Source: Paenibacillus sp. PL91
GTDB taxonomy: Bacteria; Bacillota; Bacilli; Paenibacillales; Paenibacillaceae
NCBI RefSeq assembly: GCF_012935325.2
Contig: NZ_JABBYG020000001.1
Span: 1 to 64,000 of the forward strand
DNA: 64,000 nucleotides
Direction of reading: 5' to 3'
Under the pieces are notes generated by a model that saw nothing but the letters and a program-made list of their open reading frames with translations, did no database searches and had not been told where the DNA came from. How positions within the stretch are numbered: position 1 is the stretch's first letter; each line of letters opens with the position of its first letter. Both the position numbers and the translations under genes were made by a program. Positions 8,829 through 17,821 of this stretch are shown in pieces.

Positions 8829-8843
8829 AGATATCGCTTTCAT
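8829..8843 (-). promoter_or_regulatory. Candidate catabolite-responsive element (cre)
   Basis: On the minus strand the 15 bases ATGAAAGCGATATCT fit the CcpA consensus WTGNAANCGNWNNCW at every constrained position. It lies between the AraC-type gene and the glycosidase gene, so catabolite repression of one or both is plausible. Confidence 0.5.
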
Positions 8844-8954
8844 GACGATGTTGTGATTGGATAAAAAGGGGTTGAGATCGTCTATCCAAATGAAGCTGCT
8901 TGCATGCTATATTCGGTTAGTGGTTATTACGGTATGAAGGAGTGTGTGCGAGGC

Positions 8955-10859
8955 ATGAGTAATCGAAATGAAGCATTTGCGGCGCTGCCGCTGGGCAGCA
9001 TTAAGGCCGAAGGCTGGTTATATAATCAACTTCGGATACAAGCAGACGGATTAACGGGTCATTTGGAGGAGCATTGGCCTGATGTTGGACCAAGTAGCGG
9101 CTGGATTGGCGGGAATGGCGAGAGCTGGGAGCGCGGCCCTTATTATTTGGATGGTCTGCTGCCGCTAGCGTATATTCTTGGAGACGAGCGGCTTATTGCC
9201 AAAGCGAATAGGTGGGTGGAGTGGTCGCTTGCAAGCCAGCAGGAGAACGGATTTTTTGGACCAAAAGTAATCGAAACGGTGAATCAAGAGGTAGACAAGC
9301 AGCAGGACTGGTGGCATTTCATGATTATGCTGAAGGTCATGATGCAGTTTGAAGAAGCAACGGGAGATGAGCGGATCGTACCGTTTCTGAGCAAATTTCT
9401 AGGTTTTGTAAGGGCGACAATCGAGGAGCAGCCGCTGAGGAGCTGGGCGGAGTCCCGGGGCTCGGAGCTGCTGCTTTGTATCCTATGGCTTTATAAGAAA
9501 ACGAAAGACGATGAGCTGTTGAAGCTTGCGGATATCGTTGCGAGTCAAACGCTGGATTGGACTGACATCTTTTATGATTTTCCGTTTTGGCGCAAGGTGG
9601 ATGAATGGGATTTGCGGACGCATGTCGTGAATGTGGCGATGGGAATCAAGATGCCTGGCATTTTGTATGAGCTGTATGGAGAAGACATACAACGGGAGGC
9701 GGTTCATCGCGGGATAGACAGCTTGATGACCTATCACGGACAGGCGCATGGCATGTTCTCAGGGGATGAGTGGCTATCGGGCACACATCCGAGTCAAGGC
9801 GTCGAGCTATGCGCGGTAGTGGAGTATATGTACTCGATGGAGCAGCTTACTCGTATTTTTGGTGAAGGACGCTTTGGAGACATTTTGGAGAAGGTAGCAT
9901 TCAACGCTCTTCCGGCTGCGATTTCAAAGGATTGGACCTCGCATCAATATGACCAGCAAGTGAATCAAATCATGTGCAATGTTGCGCCAAGAAGCTGGAC
10001 CAATGGCCCGGATGCGAATGTGTTTGGCTTGGAGCCTCATTTTGGCTGCTGCACGTCAAACATGCATCAAGGGTGGCCAAAGCTTGCTTCTCATTTGTGG
10101 ATGGCGGAGTCTAGCGGAGGATTGGCAGCCGTATCGTACGCTCCATGTTGTGTGAAAGCTATCGTTGCGGGCGGCGTTGCAGCTGAGGTACGCGTAGGCG
10201 GAGAATATCCGTTCCGCGATGAAGTGGCCATCGAGCTTACGCTTGAGCATCCCGCTGCATTTGCGCTATCGCTGCGCATTCCGGGATGGTGCAAGGCAGC
10301 AAGCTTAACCATAAATGGAGAAGCGATAGCATTGGATGCCGCAAACGGCTATGCGCGCGTAAATCGTGAATGGCATGACGGGGATAAGCTATTACTTAAG
10401 CTGCCGATGGAGGTAATCACCTTATCCCGCAACTTATACGCGGTAAGCGTGGAGCGAGGGCCGCTCGTATATGCAATGCCGATTGCAGAAAACTGGCAGC
10501 TGCTGCAAGAGCGTGAAATGTTCCACGATTGGGAGCTTTACCCGTCCTCGCCATGGAAGTTCGGGCTGCTTGCGGATACTGCTTTTGAGGTTATGGAAAG
10601 CGGAAAGGCTGTTCCCTACCAACCGTTCGACGCTTCTGCCTCGCCTATTCGCTTGAAGGCAAGCGGCAAGCTCGTGCGCGACTGGAAAATGGAAGGAAAC
10701 AATGCAGGCACGCCGCCGCTGAATCCGAACACGGAAGGACAGCCGGTGACTGAGCTTGAGCTTGTTCCCTACGGCAGCGCGAAGCTGAGAATCGGCGAGT
10801 TCCCGCTGCTGGGGCAGCGAAAGCCGGTTGGTCGAGCACAGCAATTTAATAGGGAATAA
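8955..10859 (+). CDS. GH127-type glycoside hydrolase (DUF1680, beta-L-arabinofuranosidase family)
   Basis: A 634-residue cytoplasmic (no signal peptide) glycosidase resembling GH127. The (alpha/alpha)6-barrel part includes SWERGPYYLDGLLPLAYILGDERL and the typical QENGFFGPK. The zinc/catalytic cysteine cluster of GH127 is recognisable as GVELCAVVEYMYS near residue 285 (Glu plus Cys) and HFGCCTSNMHQGWPKLA near residue 360 (the CC pair). A beta-rich C-terminal part contains RIPGWC and VERGPLVYAMP. These enzymes release L-arabinofuranose from short beta-linked oligosaccharides. ATG at 8955 has AAGGAG 12 bases upstream; the longer frame from 8904 has no Shine-Dalgarno. The neighbouring AraC gene and sugar transporter fit import followed by intracellular cleavage. 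Exact linkage specificity is unknown. Confidence 0.85.
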   Translation: MSNRNEAFAALPLGSIKAEGWLYNQLRIQADGLTGHLEEHWPDVGPSSGWIGGNGESWERGPYYLDGLLPLAYILGDERLIAKANRWVEWSLASQQENGFFGPKVIETVNQEVDKQQDWWHFMIMLKVMMQFEEATGDERIVPFLSKFLGFVRATIEEQPLRSWAESRGSELLLCILWLYKKTKDDELLKLADIVASQTLDWTDIFYDFPFWRKVDEWDLRTHVVNVAMGIKMPGILYELYGEDIQREAVHRGIDSLMTYHGQAHGMFSGDEWLSGTHPSQGVELCAVVEYMYSMEQLTRIFGEGRFGDILEKVAFNALPAAISKDWTSHQYDQQVNQIMCNVAPRSWTNGPDANVFGLEPHFGCCTSNMHQGWPKLASHLWMAESSGGLAAVSYAPCCVKAIVAGGVAAEVRVGGEYPFRDEVAIELTLEHPAAFALSLRIPGWCKAASLTINGEAIALDAANGYARVNREWHDGDKLLLKLPMEVITLSRNLYAVSVERGPLVYAMPIAENWQLLQEREMFHDWELYPSSPWKFGLLADTAFEVMESGKAVPYQPFDASASPIRLKASGKLVRDWKMEGNNAGTPPLNPNTEGQPVTELELVPYGSAKLRIGEFPLLGQRKPVGRAQQFNRE

Positions 10860-10861
10860 CA

Positions 10862-10919
10862 AATAAGCTGGAGCAGCTCTTTGGTGCTTTCACCAAAAAA
10901 GAGCTGCTCCAGCTTTTAT
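10862..10919. terminator. Bidirectional terminator
   Basis: A 22-base stem beginning AAGCTGGAGCAGCTCTTT and ending AAAGAGCTGCTCCAGCTT with a short loop. It separates the convergent glycosidase and lipoprotein genes. Confidence 0.9.
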
Positions 10920-10935
10920 TTAGGATAGCTGACGA

Positions 10936-11904
10936 TTATTTCTTGAAGAAGCCGTTGAAAATTTCCGCTGTCTTTTCCTGGTCCGGCGAAATGGAGAAGA
11001 GAACAAAATTTCCGTTGCTTATAATTTGATAGTTTAGCGCTTGCTCGTACTGGTCAGGCAAGTATGTTTCGAACGCTTTTTGCACCGCTTCGGCCCGCTT
11101 CTCAAATGCCGCCTCGATATCCGCATAGTCTTTTTCCGATTTGAGATGGACGACGGAGAATTCACCAGCTTGAATCATCATCTTAGGCTGATAGAAAATG
11201 CCGTCAACCAGCAGGGCTTCCATGTCTATGCCATAGACGTCCTTCACCTGATCGTCCTCAACAGCCGTTAGCGGTCCGAGTCCGGCATCCGCTGTAATTT
11301 TGGCTGCAATGTCGGCAACAGTAACCTCACCGAATGGATTTTCCGGATCTGGCTTCGTTGTTGGCTTAGGCGTAGGTGATGGCGTTGCCATTGTAATGGT
11401 GGAAGGCGTTGGCGTTGCCGAAGGCTTCACGCTTGGTTCTTGCGTTGGAATAACTGCACCCGGCTTTTTAGTTGGCTTCGCTGCCGGTTCCGGCTTTGGT
11501 GTTGAAGCAGGCTTCTTGGTCGGCTTAGCCACTTCTGTTTCTTTCGCTTCCGAGTTTTCGATCGGTTTTTTTGTTGCCGCAGGCTTCTCGGTTGAAGCAT
11601 CCTTCGTCGGTGCTAATGTGCTAGCAGGCTTCTCTGTTGTAAGGTCCTCTGTCGGCGCTGCTGTTGCAGCTGGTTCTTCCGTTGCCGCGTTTTCAGTAGG
11701 CACAATCGTTGCAGCAGGCTCTGTTGTAGCAGTTGGCTCATCTGCCGCGTCTGTAGCCTCAAGCGCATCGGCAGCACCCGTCGTATGGGTTGGGTTGGCG
11801 CTGTTTTTCTCTTCGCTGGCACCATTGCTGCAGCCAGCTGCCATGACGGTAATCATGATCGCAAATATCGCCACGATAAAATATTTATTTTTAATCGGAA
11901 ACAT
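10936..11904 (-). CDS. Low-complexity Thr/Pro/Ala/Lys lipoprotein with C-terminal DUF4358-like domain
   Basis: A 322-residue surface lipoprotein. The signal peptide ends in the lipobox MAAGC near residue 25. Residues about 30-190 are a low-complexity spacer built from degenerate units such as ATEEPAAT, APTEDLTTEKPAST and TKKPASTPKPEP, probably spanning the cell wall. The C-terminal ~125 residues (from VTVADIAAKITADAG to IFNGFFKK) resemble DUF4358, a domain of unknown function found in Bacillota lipoproteins. ATG at 11904 is 9 bases after AAGGAG; an upstream in-frame start at 11925 lacks one. The repeat region creates a false 212-codon open frame on the opposite strand. Function unknown. Confidence 0.8.
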   Translation of the reverse strand: MFPIKNKYFIVAIFAIMITVMAAGCSNGASEEKNSANPTHTTGAADALEATDAADEPTATTEPAATIVPTENAATEEPAATAAPTEDLTTEKPASTLAPTKDASTEKPAATKKPIENSEAKETEVAKPTKKPASTPKPEPAAKPTKKPGAVIPTQEPSVKPSATPTPSTITMATPSPTPKPTTKPDPENPFGEVTVADIAAKITADAGLGPLTAVEDDQVKDVYGIDMEALLVDGIFYQPKMMIQAGEFSVVHLKSEKDYADIEAAFEKRAEAVQKAFETYLPDQYEQALNYQIISNGNFVLFSISPDQEKTAEIFNGFFKK

Positions 11905-12083
11905 CCAGATAGCTCCTTTTGTCATCGTTGTATATTAGACGCTAGTTTACTATAGAAGGTTGCTATATCCATAATTCTCATTATATAGCGATTAAAAATA
12001 TTAATAAAGTATCTACTTTAACCAAACTTTAACCATTATATCTCTTGCATGTTTGGATTAAAAAGGAATAGATGATCTTCGCT

Positions 12084-12986
12084 TTAGCTCTTCCTCGTCT
12101 GCGAAGGCGTCATCCCTTTGTACTGCTTGTACAGCTTCGTAAAATAGTTCGGATTCTCGCATCCGACGATGGCGGCAATTTCAGTTATGGTATCATTGCT
12201 CTCGCGAAGCAGCCGCTCCGCCTCGTTCATGCGACAGACGTTGACGTATTCCACAAAGGTGCGCCCGGTCAGCTTTTTGAATAGTTTGCAAAAATGGTAG
12301 GGGTTAAGACTCACTTGCTTCGCCGCTTGTTCGATGGACATTTTTTCGCCAAAATCGGATTCAATGCGCTGGATGAGCGTCTTAAAGCGATCGCGATTGA
12401 CAAAGTACGGTTCAGCAGGCTTGCCTGCAAGCTGCCGTTCCATGAAGGTGCGGGAGAGCAGCGTAAACAGCGTATGCAGCTTCGACTTGACGATAAGCTG
12501 GTAAGCCGGGGGCTTCGTGGCAAGCTCAGTGATCACTTCATCCAGCAGCGTGTTATGCCTTAAGCATTGCTCATCCTGCTCCGATGGTTTTACGGGAAAA
12601 TGCAGCCGGCCCTCCAGGTAAGGAGCGACAAACTGGGCATGCACAGGATCATGAACCCAATCATTGAAGAGGGATGCGTTCAAGACGATGCAATCGTAAT
12701 GAACATTTTCGCTGTGAAGGGCATAGCCCACATGCAGCCCTCCGCCAGGTATGATGATGACGTCTCCCACATACACAATGTAAGGGCGGCTGTCGATATG
12801 GAACAGCGCGCTCCCTTCCCGCATGACGATGATCTCGAAATGCTCATGCCAATGCAAATAAAGGATACAGTCATTTGGCGAGACGTTATGGCAGCGATTT
12901 TGGAATAGCTGTATCGGATATGTTTTATGCTCGAGACGGGTGTTTTCCCAAAGCTCTTTTGGATAGGTCAATCTGCTCACCACCAC
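12084..12986 (-). CDS. AraC-family regulator with cupin domain
   Basis: A 300-residue AraC-type regulator. The cupin sensor covers about residues 30-120 (YLHWHEHFEIIVMREGSALFHID and GDVIIIPGGGLHVGYA), and the DNA-binding region about 195-298 (MSIEQAAKQVSLNPYHFCKLFKKLTG and ITEIAAIVGCENPNYFTKLYKQYKGMTP). It is divergent from the isomerase-like gene at 13095 with 108 bases between, so it is the likely activator of the 13-15 kb pair. The GTG at 12986 has no clear Shine-Dalgarno; TTG at 12968, just after GGTGGTGAG, is an alternative start. Confidence 0.85.
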   Translation of the reverse strand: MVVSRLTYPKELWENTRLEHKTYPIQLFQNRCHNVSPNDCILYLHWHEHFEIIVMREGSALFHIDSRPYIVYVGDVIIIPGGGLHVGYALHSENVHYDCIVLNASLFNDWVHDPVHAQFVAPYLEGRLHFPVKPSEQDEQCLRHNTLLDEVITELATKPPAYQLIVKSKLHTLFTLLSRTFMERQLAGKPAEPYFVNRDRFKTLIQRIESDFGEKMSIEQAAKQVSLNPYHFCKLFKKLTGRTFVEYVNVCRMNEAERLLRESNDTITEIAAIVGCENPNYFTKLYKQYKGMTPSQTRKS

Positions 12987-13094
12987 AAGATTAGACTATT
13001 TTTGCTCAAGATTGTATAGAGTGATCTGCATAACTCCTAGCTATAATGGAGTTGTTACGAATACTATAAGTCAATATTGGAGTGATATACAACA

Positions 13095-13982
13095 ATGGAC
13101 AACAAATTACGAATTGGAACGCTTGTAGGCGGGGGAAACGCGGATCATGTCATTCCGCAAATTGTGAAGCATGGATTTGAATCGTTTAACTTAACCTTTT
13201 GGCAAACGACCGGCAGTACGGATTTGGTTGAAATGGCTAAACGAGTAAGAGCGCTTGCCGATGAGCATGATTTTGTTGTTCCAGCTGTAAGCGTTTTCGG
13301 AAACCCGTTGACAGGAGAAGGCAATAATGCCGACACGCTGGCCAGCTGGGAACGCCTTATCGATCATGCCCATCTATTCGGTGCAGATATCGTATCCGGC
13401 TTCACTGGACGGCTGACGGACCGCTCAATCGATGAATCCATACCGAAATTTAAGGAAGTGTTCGGCGAGCTGACGAAGCGGGCAGCGGCTAAGGGCGTAC
13501 GGATCGCTTTTGAAAATTGTGATATGGGTGGCACATGGGCAACCGGCGATTGGAATATTGCGCATAACCCGACCGCCTGGGAGCTGATGTTTAATGCGGT
13601 GCCCGAGGATAATATCGGACTGGAATGGGAGCCATGCCACCAAATGGTAAGCTTGATCGATCCGATTCCGCAGCTGCGCAAATGGGCAGGCAAGGTGTTC
13701 CACGTGCATGGCAAGGACGCAACGATTGCGTGGGATATCGTAAAGGAGCATGGCGTGCACAGCAAGCAGCAGTTTGTATGGCACCGGACGCCGGGCTTCG
13801 GCGATAGCAACTGGTCGGACATTATTACGATTTTGAGACAGAATGGCTACAAAGGCACGATCGATATTGAGGGCTGGCATGATCCTGTTTATAAGGATGA
13901 GCTGGAAATGACAGGGCAGGTTCATGCTTTGAATTATTTGAAGCGCTGCCGCGGCGGCGATTTTGTTCCCAATCCAGTCTAA
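13095..13982 (+). CDS. Sugar phosphate isomerase/epimerase-like TIM-barrel enzyme
   Basis: A 295-residue xylose-isomerase-like TIM barrel (AP endonuclease family 2 superfamily). Probable metal ligands are E140 (RIAFENCD), E177 or E179 and H182 (GLEWEPCHQM), H203/H205 (VFHVHGKD) and E259 (IDIEGWHDP), the arrangement used by sugar isomerases, epimerases and 3-dehydroshikimate-type enzymes. The particular sugar cannot be told. It overlaps nothing and is followed after 31 bases by a Gfo/Idh dehydrogenase. Such pairs usually oxidise and isomerise sugars or inositols released from glycans. Shine-Dalgarno TTGGAGTG lies upstream. Confidence 0.85.
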   Translation: MDNKLRIGTLVGGGNADHVIPQIVKHGFESFNLTFWQTTGSTDLVEMAKRVRALADEHDFVVPAVSVFGNPLTGEGNNADTLASWERLIDHAHLFGADIVSGFTGRLTDRSIDESIPKFKEVFGELTKRAAAKGVRIAFENCDMGGTWATGDWNIAHNPTAWELMFNAVPEDNIGLEWEPCHQMVSLIDPIPQLRKWAGKVFHVHGKDATIAWDIVKEHGVHSKQQFVWHRTPGFGDSNWSDIITILRQNGYKGTIDIEGWHDPVYKDELEMTGQVHALNYLKRCRGGDFVPNPV

Positions 13983-14013
13983 TTTAGCGAAGCGAAAACG
14001 AGGAGGAAATCCG

Positions 14014-15066
14014 ATGACAACGAAGCATCGAGTCGTCATTGCCGGCTGCGGCGGGATGGCGAACACGTGGGTGGACTATGCGAAGGAACGGGAAGATACG
14101 GAAATAGTTGGGCTCGTTGATATCAAAGAAGAGTTTGCTGGGGCAATGGCGGAGCGCAAAGGGCTTGCTTGCCCAACCTTTACCGACATTAAGCAAGCGA
14201 TTAAGGAGACAGGCGCTACGTTGGTATTCGATGTTACGATTCCGGCGAGCCATTATGCGATTAGTACGGCTGCTTTAGAGCTGGGCTGCGATGTGTTTGG
14301 CGAGAAGCCGCTTGCTGAAACGATGAGCGATTGCAATGAAATCGTTCGCATGGCTCATGCTACCGGCAGGACGCATGCCGTTATGCAAAATCGCCGGTTT
14401 GATCCGCGTATTCGCGCCTTTCAAGGGCTGATCGAGGGAGGCGCGATCGGAAAGATTGGATTCGTTGGCGCTGACTTTTTTATTGGCGCGCATTTTGGCG
14501 GCTTCCGCGATGCGATGGAGAGTCCGCTGCTGCTCGATATGGCGATTCATACGTTTGACCAAGCGAGATATATTTCCGGCGCGAATCCTGTTTCCGTCTA
14601 TTGCCAAGAGTTTAATCCACCGGGCTCATGGTATGCAGGAAACGCGATGGCAATCTGTATCTATGAAATGTCCGACGGCTCTGTCTTTAACTATCGCGGC
14701 TCGTGGTGCGCAGAGGGCGTGCCTACTTCATGGGAAGCGTCTTGGCGGGTGACCGGCGAGCATGGCACCGCGATTTGGGACGGTGCAGGCCATCCGTATG
14801 CGGAGATCGTAGCTGCCGGCGACCAGAGCGGCAAATTTATTCGCGAATATGAGCGAGTAGAGACGCAGCTTCCGGAAATGGCGAATACGTTCCATAAAGG
14901 CTGCTTGGATGATATGTTTGCCGCGCTTTCGGAAGATCGCAAGCCGGAAACGGATTGCAGCGACAACATCTACAGTATGGCGATGGTGCTTGCCGCTGTT
15001 GAGAGCGCTAAAATCGGCCAAAAAGTGCTCATCGCTGATTTTATGGGAGCGGCTTCGGTTAATTGA
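14014..15066 (+). CDS. Gfo/Idh/MocA-family NAD(P)-dependent oxidoreductase
   Basis: A 350-residue oxidoreductase. The N-terminal Rossmann fold is seen in RVVIAGCGGMANTWVDYA (about residues 5-22) and the family signature EKPLAETMSDC (about 95-105) contains the catalytic-region EKP. The C-terminal substrate domain carries LLLDMAIHTFDQARYISG (about 171-188), with the Asp and His expected in the active site. ATG at 14014 is preceded by GAGGAGG; the longer frame begins inside the previous gene. It is translated from the same message as the isomerase-like gene. Substrate unknown; a sugar or sugar acid is likely. Confidence 0.87.
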   Translation: MTTKHRVVIAGCGGMANTWVDYAKEREDTEIVGLVDIKEEFAGAMAERKGLACPTFTDIKQAIKETGATLVFDVTIPASHYAISTAALELGCDVFGEKPLAETMSDCNEIVRMAHATGRTHAVMQNRRFDPRIRAFQGLIEGGAIGKIGFVGADFFIGAHFGGFRDAMESPLLLDMAIHTFDQARYISGANPVSVYCQEFNPPGSWYAGNAMAICIYEMSDGSVFNYRGSWCAEGVPTSWEASWRVTGEHGTAIWDGAGHPYAEIVAAGDQSGKFIREYERVETQLPEMANTFHKGCLDDMFAALSEDRKPETDCSDNIYSMAMVLAAVESAKIGQKVLIADFMGAASVN

Positions 15067-15103
15067 AATCGAGCTGAGTCAAGTTTTTAAACGACAAAAG
15101 TAG

Positions 15104-15147
15104 AGGGCGTCTTGGAGCTGTTTCAGCTGCCGAGGCGCCCTTTTTTT
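15104..15147 (+). terminator. Terminator after the oxidoreductase gene
   Basis: The arms AGGGCGTCTTGG and CCGAGGCGCCCT enclose an inner AGCTG/CAGCT stem, followed by seven T. The ABC operon downstream therefore needs its own promoter. Confidence 0.85.
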
Positions 15148-15286
15148 GCTTTTCAGACACTTTCACCGTTCTCCTTTAAGCTCATTCCGCACTGCCTCAA
15201 CTAATCTAAATGTCCGAATTGTTAAAAAAAAGACCTATATTTCTAAATACGCAAGGCTGCCCTATTTCCTACAATTGGAGGTGAAA

Positions 15287-15310
15287 ATGGAAAGAGGTGA
15301 AGGTCAATGA
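15287..15310 (+). CDS. Seven-codon leader ORF (MERGEGQ) overlapping the ABC ATPase start
   Basis: ATG at 15287 follows a very strong Shine-Dalgarno (TTGGAGGTG, 15275-15283). The frame reads MERGEGQ and stops at TGA 15308-15310. The stop overlaps the ATPase start as ATGA, so ribosomes ending the leader could re-initiate on the ATPase. It is too short for normal gene finders. The peptide is unlikely to act as a protein; translational coupling is the probable role. It could be chance, since the same bases hold the AAAGAGGTGAAGG Shine-Dalgarno of the ATPase. Confidence 0.45.
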   Translation: MERGEGQ

Positions 15311-16842
15311 GCACTGATTACGTGCTTCATATGAAAGGGATAAGCAAAACGTTTCCTGGCGTCAAGGCGCTGTCGAATGTTGATTTTGCCCTCAGAAAGG
15401 GAGAAATTCACGCTTTGATGGGAGAGAACGGCGCAGGCAAATCGACTCTGATTAAAGTTGCGACAGGCGTCTATAAGTGGGATTCGGGCGAGGTGAAGCT
15501 GGCGGGGCGGCCGATTGAGCCAAAATCTCCGCTTGATGCGCAGCAGCTTGGCATCAGTACCGTATATCAAGAGGTTAATTTATGCGCCAATCTAACCGTA
15601 GCTGAAAATATTTATGTCGGCAGGCATCCAAGGAAACGCGGATTCATCGATTGGGACAAAATGTACCGGGATAGCGAGCGGCTGCTTGAGCGGCTTGATC
15701 TCCATATCGATGTGAAGCAGCCGCTGTCGCATTATTCGGTTGCCATTCAGCAAATGGTCGCTATCGCAAGAGCGGTTGATATTTCGAGCGGCATTCTTAT
15801 ATTGGATGAGCCAACCTCAAGCCTGGACGCGAATGAAGTGAAGCAGCTGTTCAAGGTGATGCGCAAGCTGAAGCAGGAAGGGATGGGCATCGTGTTCGTT
15901 ACCCATTTTCTCGATCAGGTATACGAGGTGACAGACCGGATTACCGTGCTGCGAAACGGCTCGCTTGTCGGTGAATATATAACGAAGGATTTGTCCAAAA
16001 CCGAGCTAGTATCGCATATGATCGGCCGCGAATGGAGCACGGAGGAAGCGGCCGGCAGCAAAGCGGTGGAACGCATTTCCGGTGAAAGCTTCCTGAAGGC
16101 GAGCACGCTTGGGAAGAAAGGCAGCATCAATCCCATCGATCTCCAGGTCGGGAAAGGCGAGGTGATTGGTCTTGCAGGACTGCTCGGCTCGGGCCGGACA
16201 GAGATCGCTAAGCTGATCTTTGGCATAGACAAGGCCGATGAAGGCACGCTGACGATTGGCGGCGAGCAAATCTCCTCCATGTATCCGCAGAAAGCGATTC
16301 AGAAGGGGCTGGGCTTCACACCAGAGGATCGCAAGGTAGCAGGCATTATCGGCGAGCTTACCATCCGTGAAAATATCGTGCTTGCGCTGCAAGCTCGCAA
16401 AGGCATGTTCTCGTTCATTCCGCTGCGCAAGCAGAAGGAAATCGCGAACAAGTACATCGAGCTGTTAAAAATTAAGACGCCAAGCGCGGAGCAAAAGATT
16501 GAAAACTTAAGCGGCGGCAATCAGCAGAAGGTGATTTTGGCTAGATGGCTCGCCACGCAGCCGAAGCTGCTCATTCTGGACGAGCCGACGCGCGGCATCG
16601 ATGTCGGGTCCAAAATGGAAATACGCAAGCTCATTTTGGAGTTGGCGGCTGCCGGCATATCCATAATAATGATTTCCGCGGAGCTTGAAGAAATGGTGCA
16701 ATGCTGCAACCGGATTATAGTGCTTAGAGATCGCATTCAAATTGGCGAGGTTGCCGGAGCGAGCATGCGGGAGAACGTCATTATGGAAATGATCGCGAAG
16801 GGAGCGGAAATGTATGGCGGGTCTGATGGGATTGGCGCGTAG
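15307..16842 (+). CDS. Sugar ABC transporter, duplicated ATP-binding protein (YtfR/RbsA/MglA type)
   Basis: A 511-residue double ABC ATPase of the CUT2 family. The first half has Walker A GENGAGKST (39-47) and Walker B LILDEPTSSLD. The second half has a degenerate Walker A (GLAGLLGSGRTEIA), the signature LSGGNQQK and LILDEPTRGID. It powers import of a monosaccharide through the two permeases that follow. Gene order ATPase-permease-permease-binding protein with two separate permeases matches the E. coli ytfQRT-yjfF galactofuranose system more than single-permease rbs or mgl systems. It overlaps the next gene by 29 bases. Confidence 0.92.
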   Translation: MSTDYVLHMKGISKTFPGVKALSNVDFALRKGEIHALMGENGAGKSTLIKVATGVYKWDSGEVKLAGRPIEPKSPLDAQQLGISTVYQEVNLCANLTVAENIYVGRHPRKRGFIDWDKMYRDSERLLERLDLHIDVKQPLSHYSVAIQQMVAIARAVDISSGILILDEPTSSLDANEVKQLFKVMRKLKQEGMGIVFVTHFLDQVYEVTDRITVLRNGSLVGEYITKDLSKTELVSHMIGREWSTEEAAGSKAVERISGESFLKASTLGKKGSINPIDLQVGKGEVIGLAGLLGSGRTEIAKLIFGIDKADEGTLTIGGEQISSMYPQKAIQKGLGFTPEDRKVAGIIGELTIRENIVLALQARKGMFSFIPLRKQKEIANKYIELLKIKTPSAEQKIENLSGGNQQKVILARWLATQPKLLILDEPTRGIDVGSKMEIRKLILELAAAGISIIMISAELEEMVQCCNRIIVLRDRIQIGEVAGASMRENVIMEMIAKGAEMYGGSDGIGA

Positions 16843-17821
16843 CTTAGGCAGGCAAAAAATGATTTGGCCGATTCTCGCGATCGTCGTTTTATTTTTATTC
16901 AACTTAATGGTCATCCCTGACTTTTTCCGGATGGAGTGGAAGGATGGCCATTTATTCGGCAATTTGATCGATATTTTGAAAAACGGCTCGCCGCTCATTA
17001 TTATCGCCATTGGCATGACGTTAGTTATTGCCAAGGAGGGCATCGATATTTCGGTTGGTTCCGTTCTGGCAATCTCGGGAGCCATCGCGGTATTTATGCT
17101 GGATGGGTATCCGCTCTGGCTCGTTATTTTGGCGGGTATCGGGGCTGGCTTGATGTGCGGCTTATGGAATGGGATGCTCGTCGCCATCATCGGCATTCAG
17201 CCGATGGTAGCGACCTTGATCCTGCTCACGATTGGCCGCGGCATCGCCCAGCTCATTACGGGCGGACAGGTGCTTACGACAAGCGACAAAGCGTACCAGT
17301 TTATCGGCAAAGGGCATTTGCTTGGCCTTCCTTTCCCGCTGTTCATCGCAATGGGCGTTTTTATAATCGTGTATCTATTCAAAACGCGTACCGCCTTTGG
17401 CCTCTTTCTTGAGGCGGCAGGCGGCAATAAGACGGCGAGCAGCTATGCGGGCATCCGGCCGAAAGTGATTTTCATGACCGCCTATACGATTACGGGCATT
17501 TGCGCCGGCATTGCCGGCATTATTATCAGCTCAAACGTAGCGAGCGCGGATGCGAATAACGCGGGATTGTGGATGGAGCTTGATGCGATTCTTGCTGTCG
17601 TTATTGGCGGGACATCGATGCGCGGCGGACGCTTTTACCTCGGCGGAACGATCTTCGGCGCGTTGTTCATTCAAAGCCTGACGACGACGATTTATTCGCT
17701 GGGCGTGGAGCCCTCGAGCATTTTACTTGTGAAGGCCGTAGTCGTTATTGTCGTTTGCTTGATTCAATCCGACGTGTTCCGGCAATCGTTTAAATTGGTG
17801 AAAAAGAAGGTGGCAGCATAA
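16814..17821 (+). CDS. Sugar ABC transporter permease (YtfT type)
   Basis: A 335-residue BPD_transp_2 (CUT2) permease with about ten hydrophobic segments, starting at IWPILAIVVLFLFNLMVIP. The family block IAIGMTLVIAKEGIDISVGSVLAISG (about residues 59-84) and the conserved VVIGGTSMRGGRFYLGGTIFGALFI (about 264-288) are clear. ATG at 16814 lies within the ATPase gene, 10 bases after AAGGGAG, and its stop overlaps the next start (TAATG). The pair of permeases probably forms a heterodimer. Confidence 0.9.
   Translation: MAGLMGLARSLGRQKMIWPILAIVVLFLFNLMVIPDFFRMEWKDGHLFGNLIDILKNGSPLIIIAIGMTLVIAKEGIDISVGSVLAISGAIAVFMLDGYPLWLVILAGIGAGLMCGLWNGMLVAIIGIQPMVATLILLTIGRGIAQLITGGQVLTTSDKAYQFIGKGHLLGLPFPLFIAMGVFIIVYLFKTRTAFGLFLEAAGGNKTASSYAGIRPKVIFMTAYTITGICAGIAGIIISSNVASADANNAGLWMELDAILAVVIGGTSMRGGRFYLGGTIFGALFIQSLTTTIYSLGVEPSSILLVKAVVVIVVCLIQSDVFRQSFKLVKKKVAA

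Noticed and set aside
11300-11938. 212-codon open frame on the plus strand
   Set aside because: It is the antisense image of the Thr/Pro/Ala repeat region of the lipoprotein (hence its Gly/Val/Ser-rich translation) and has no Shine-Dalgarno.
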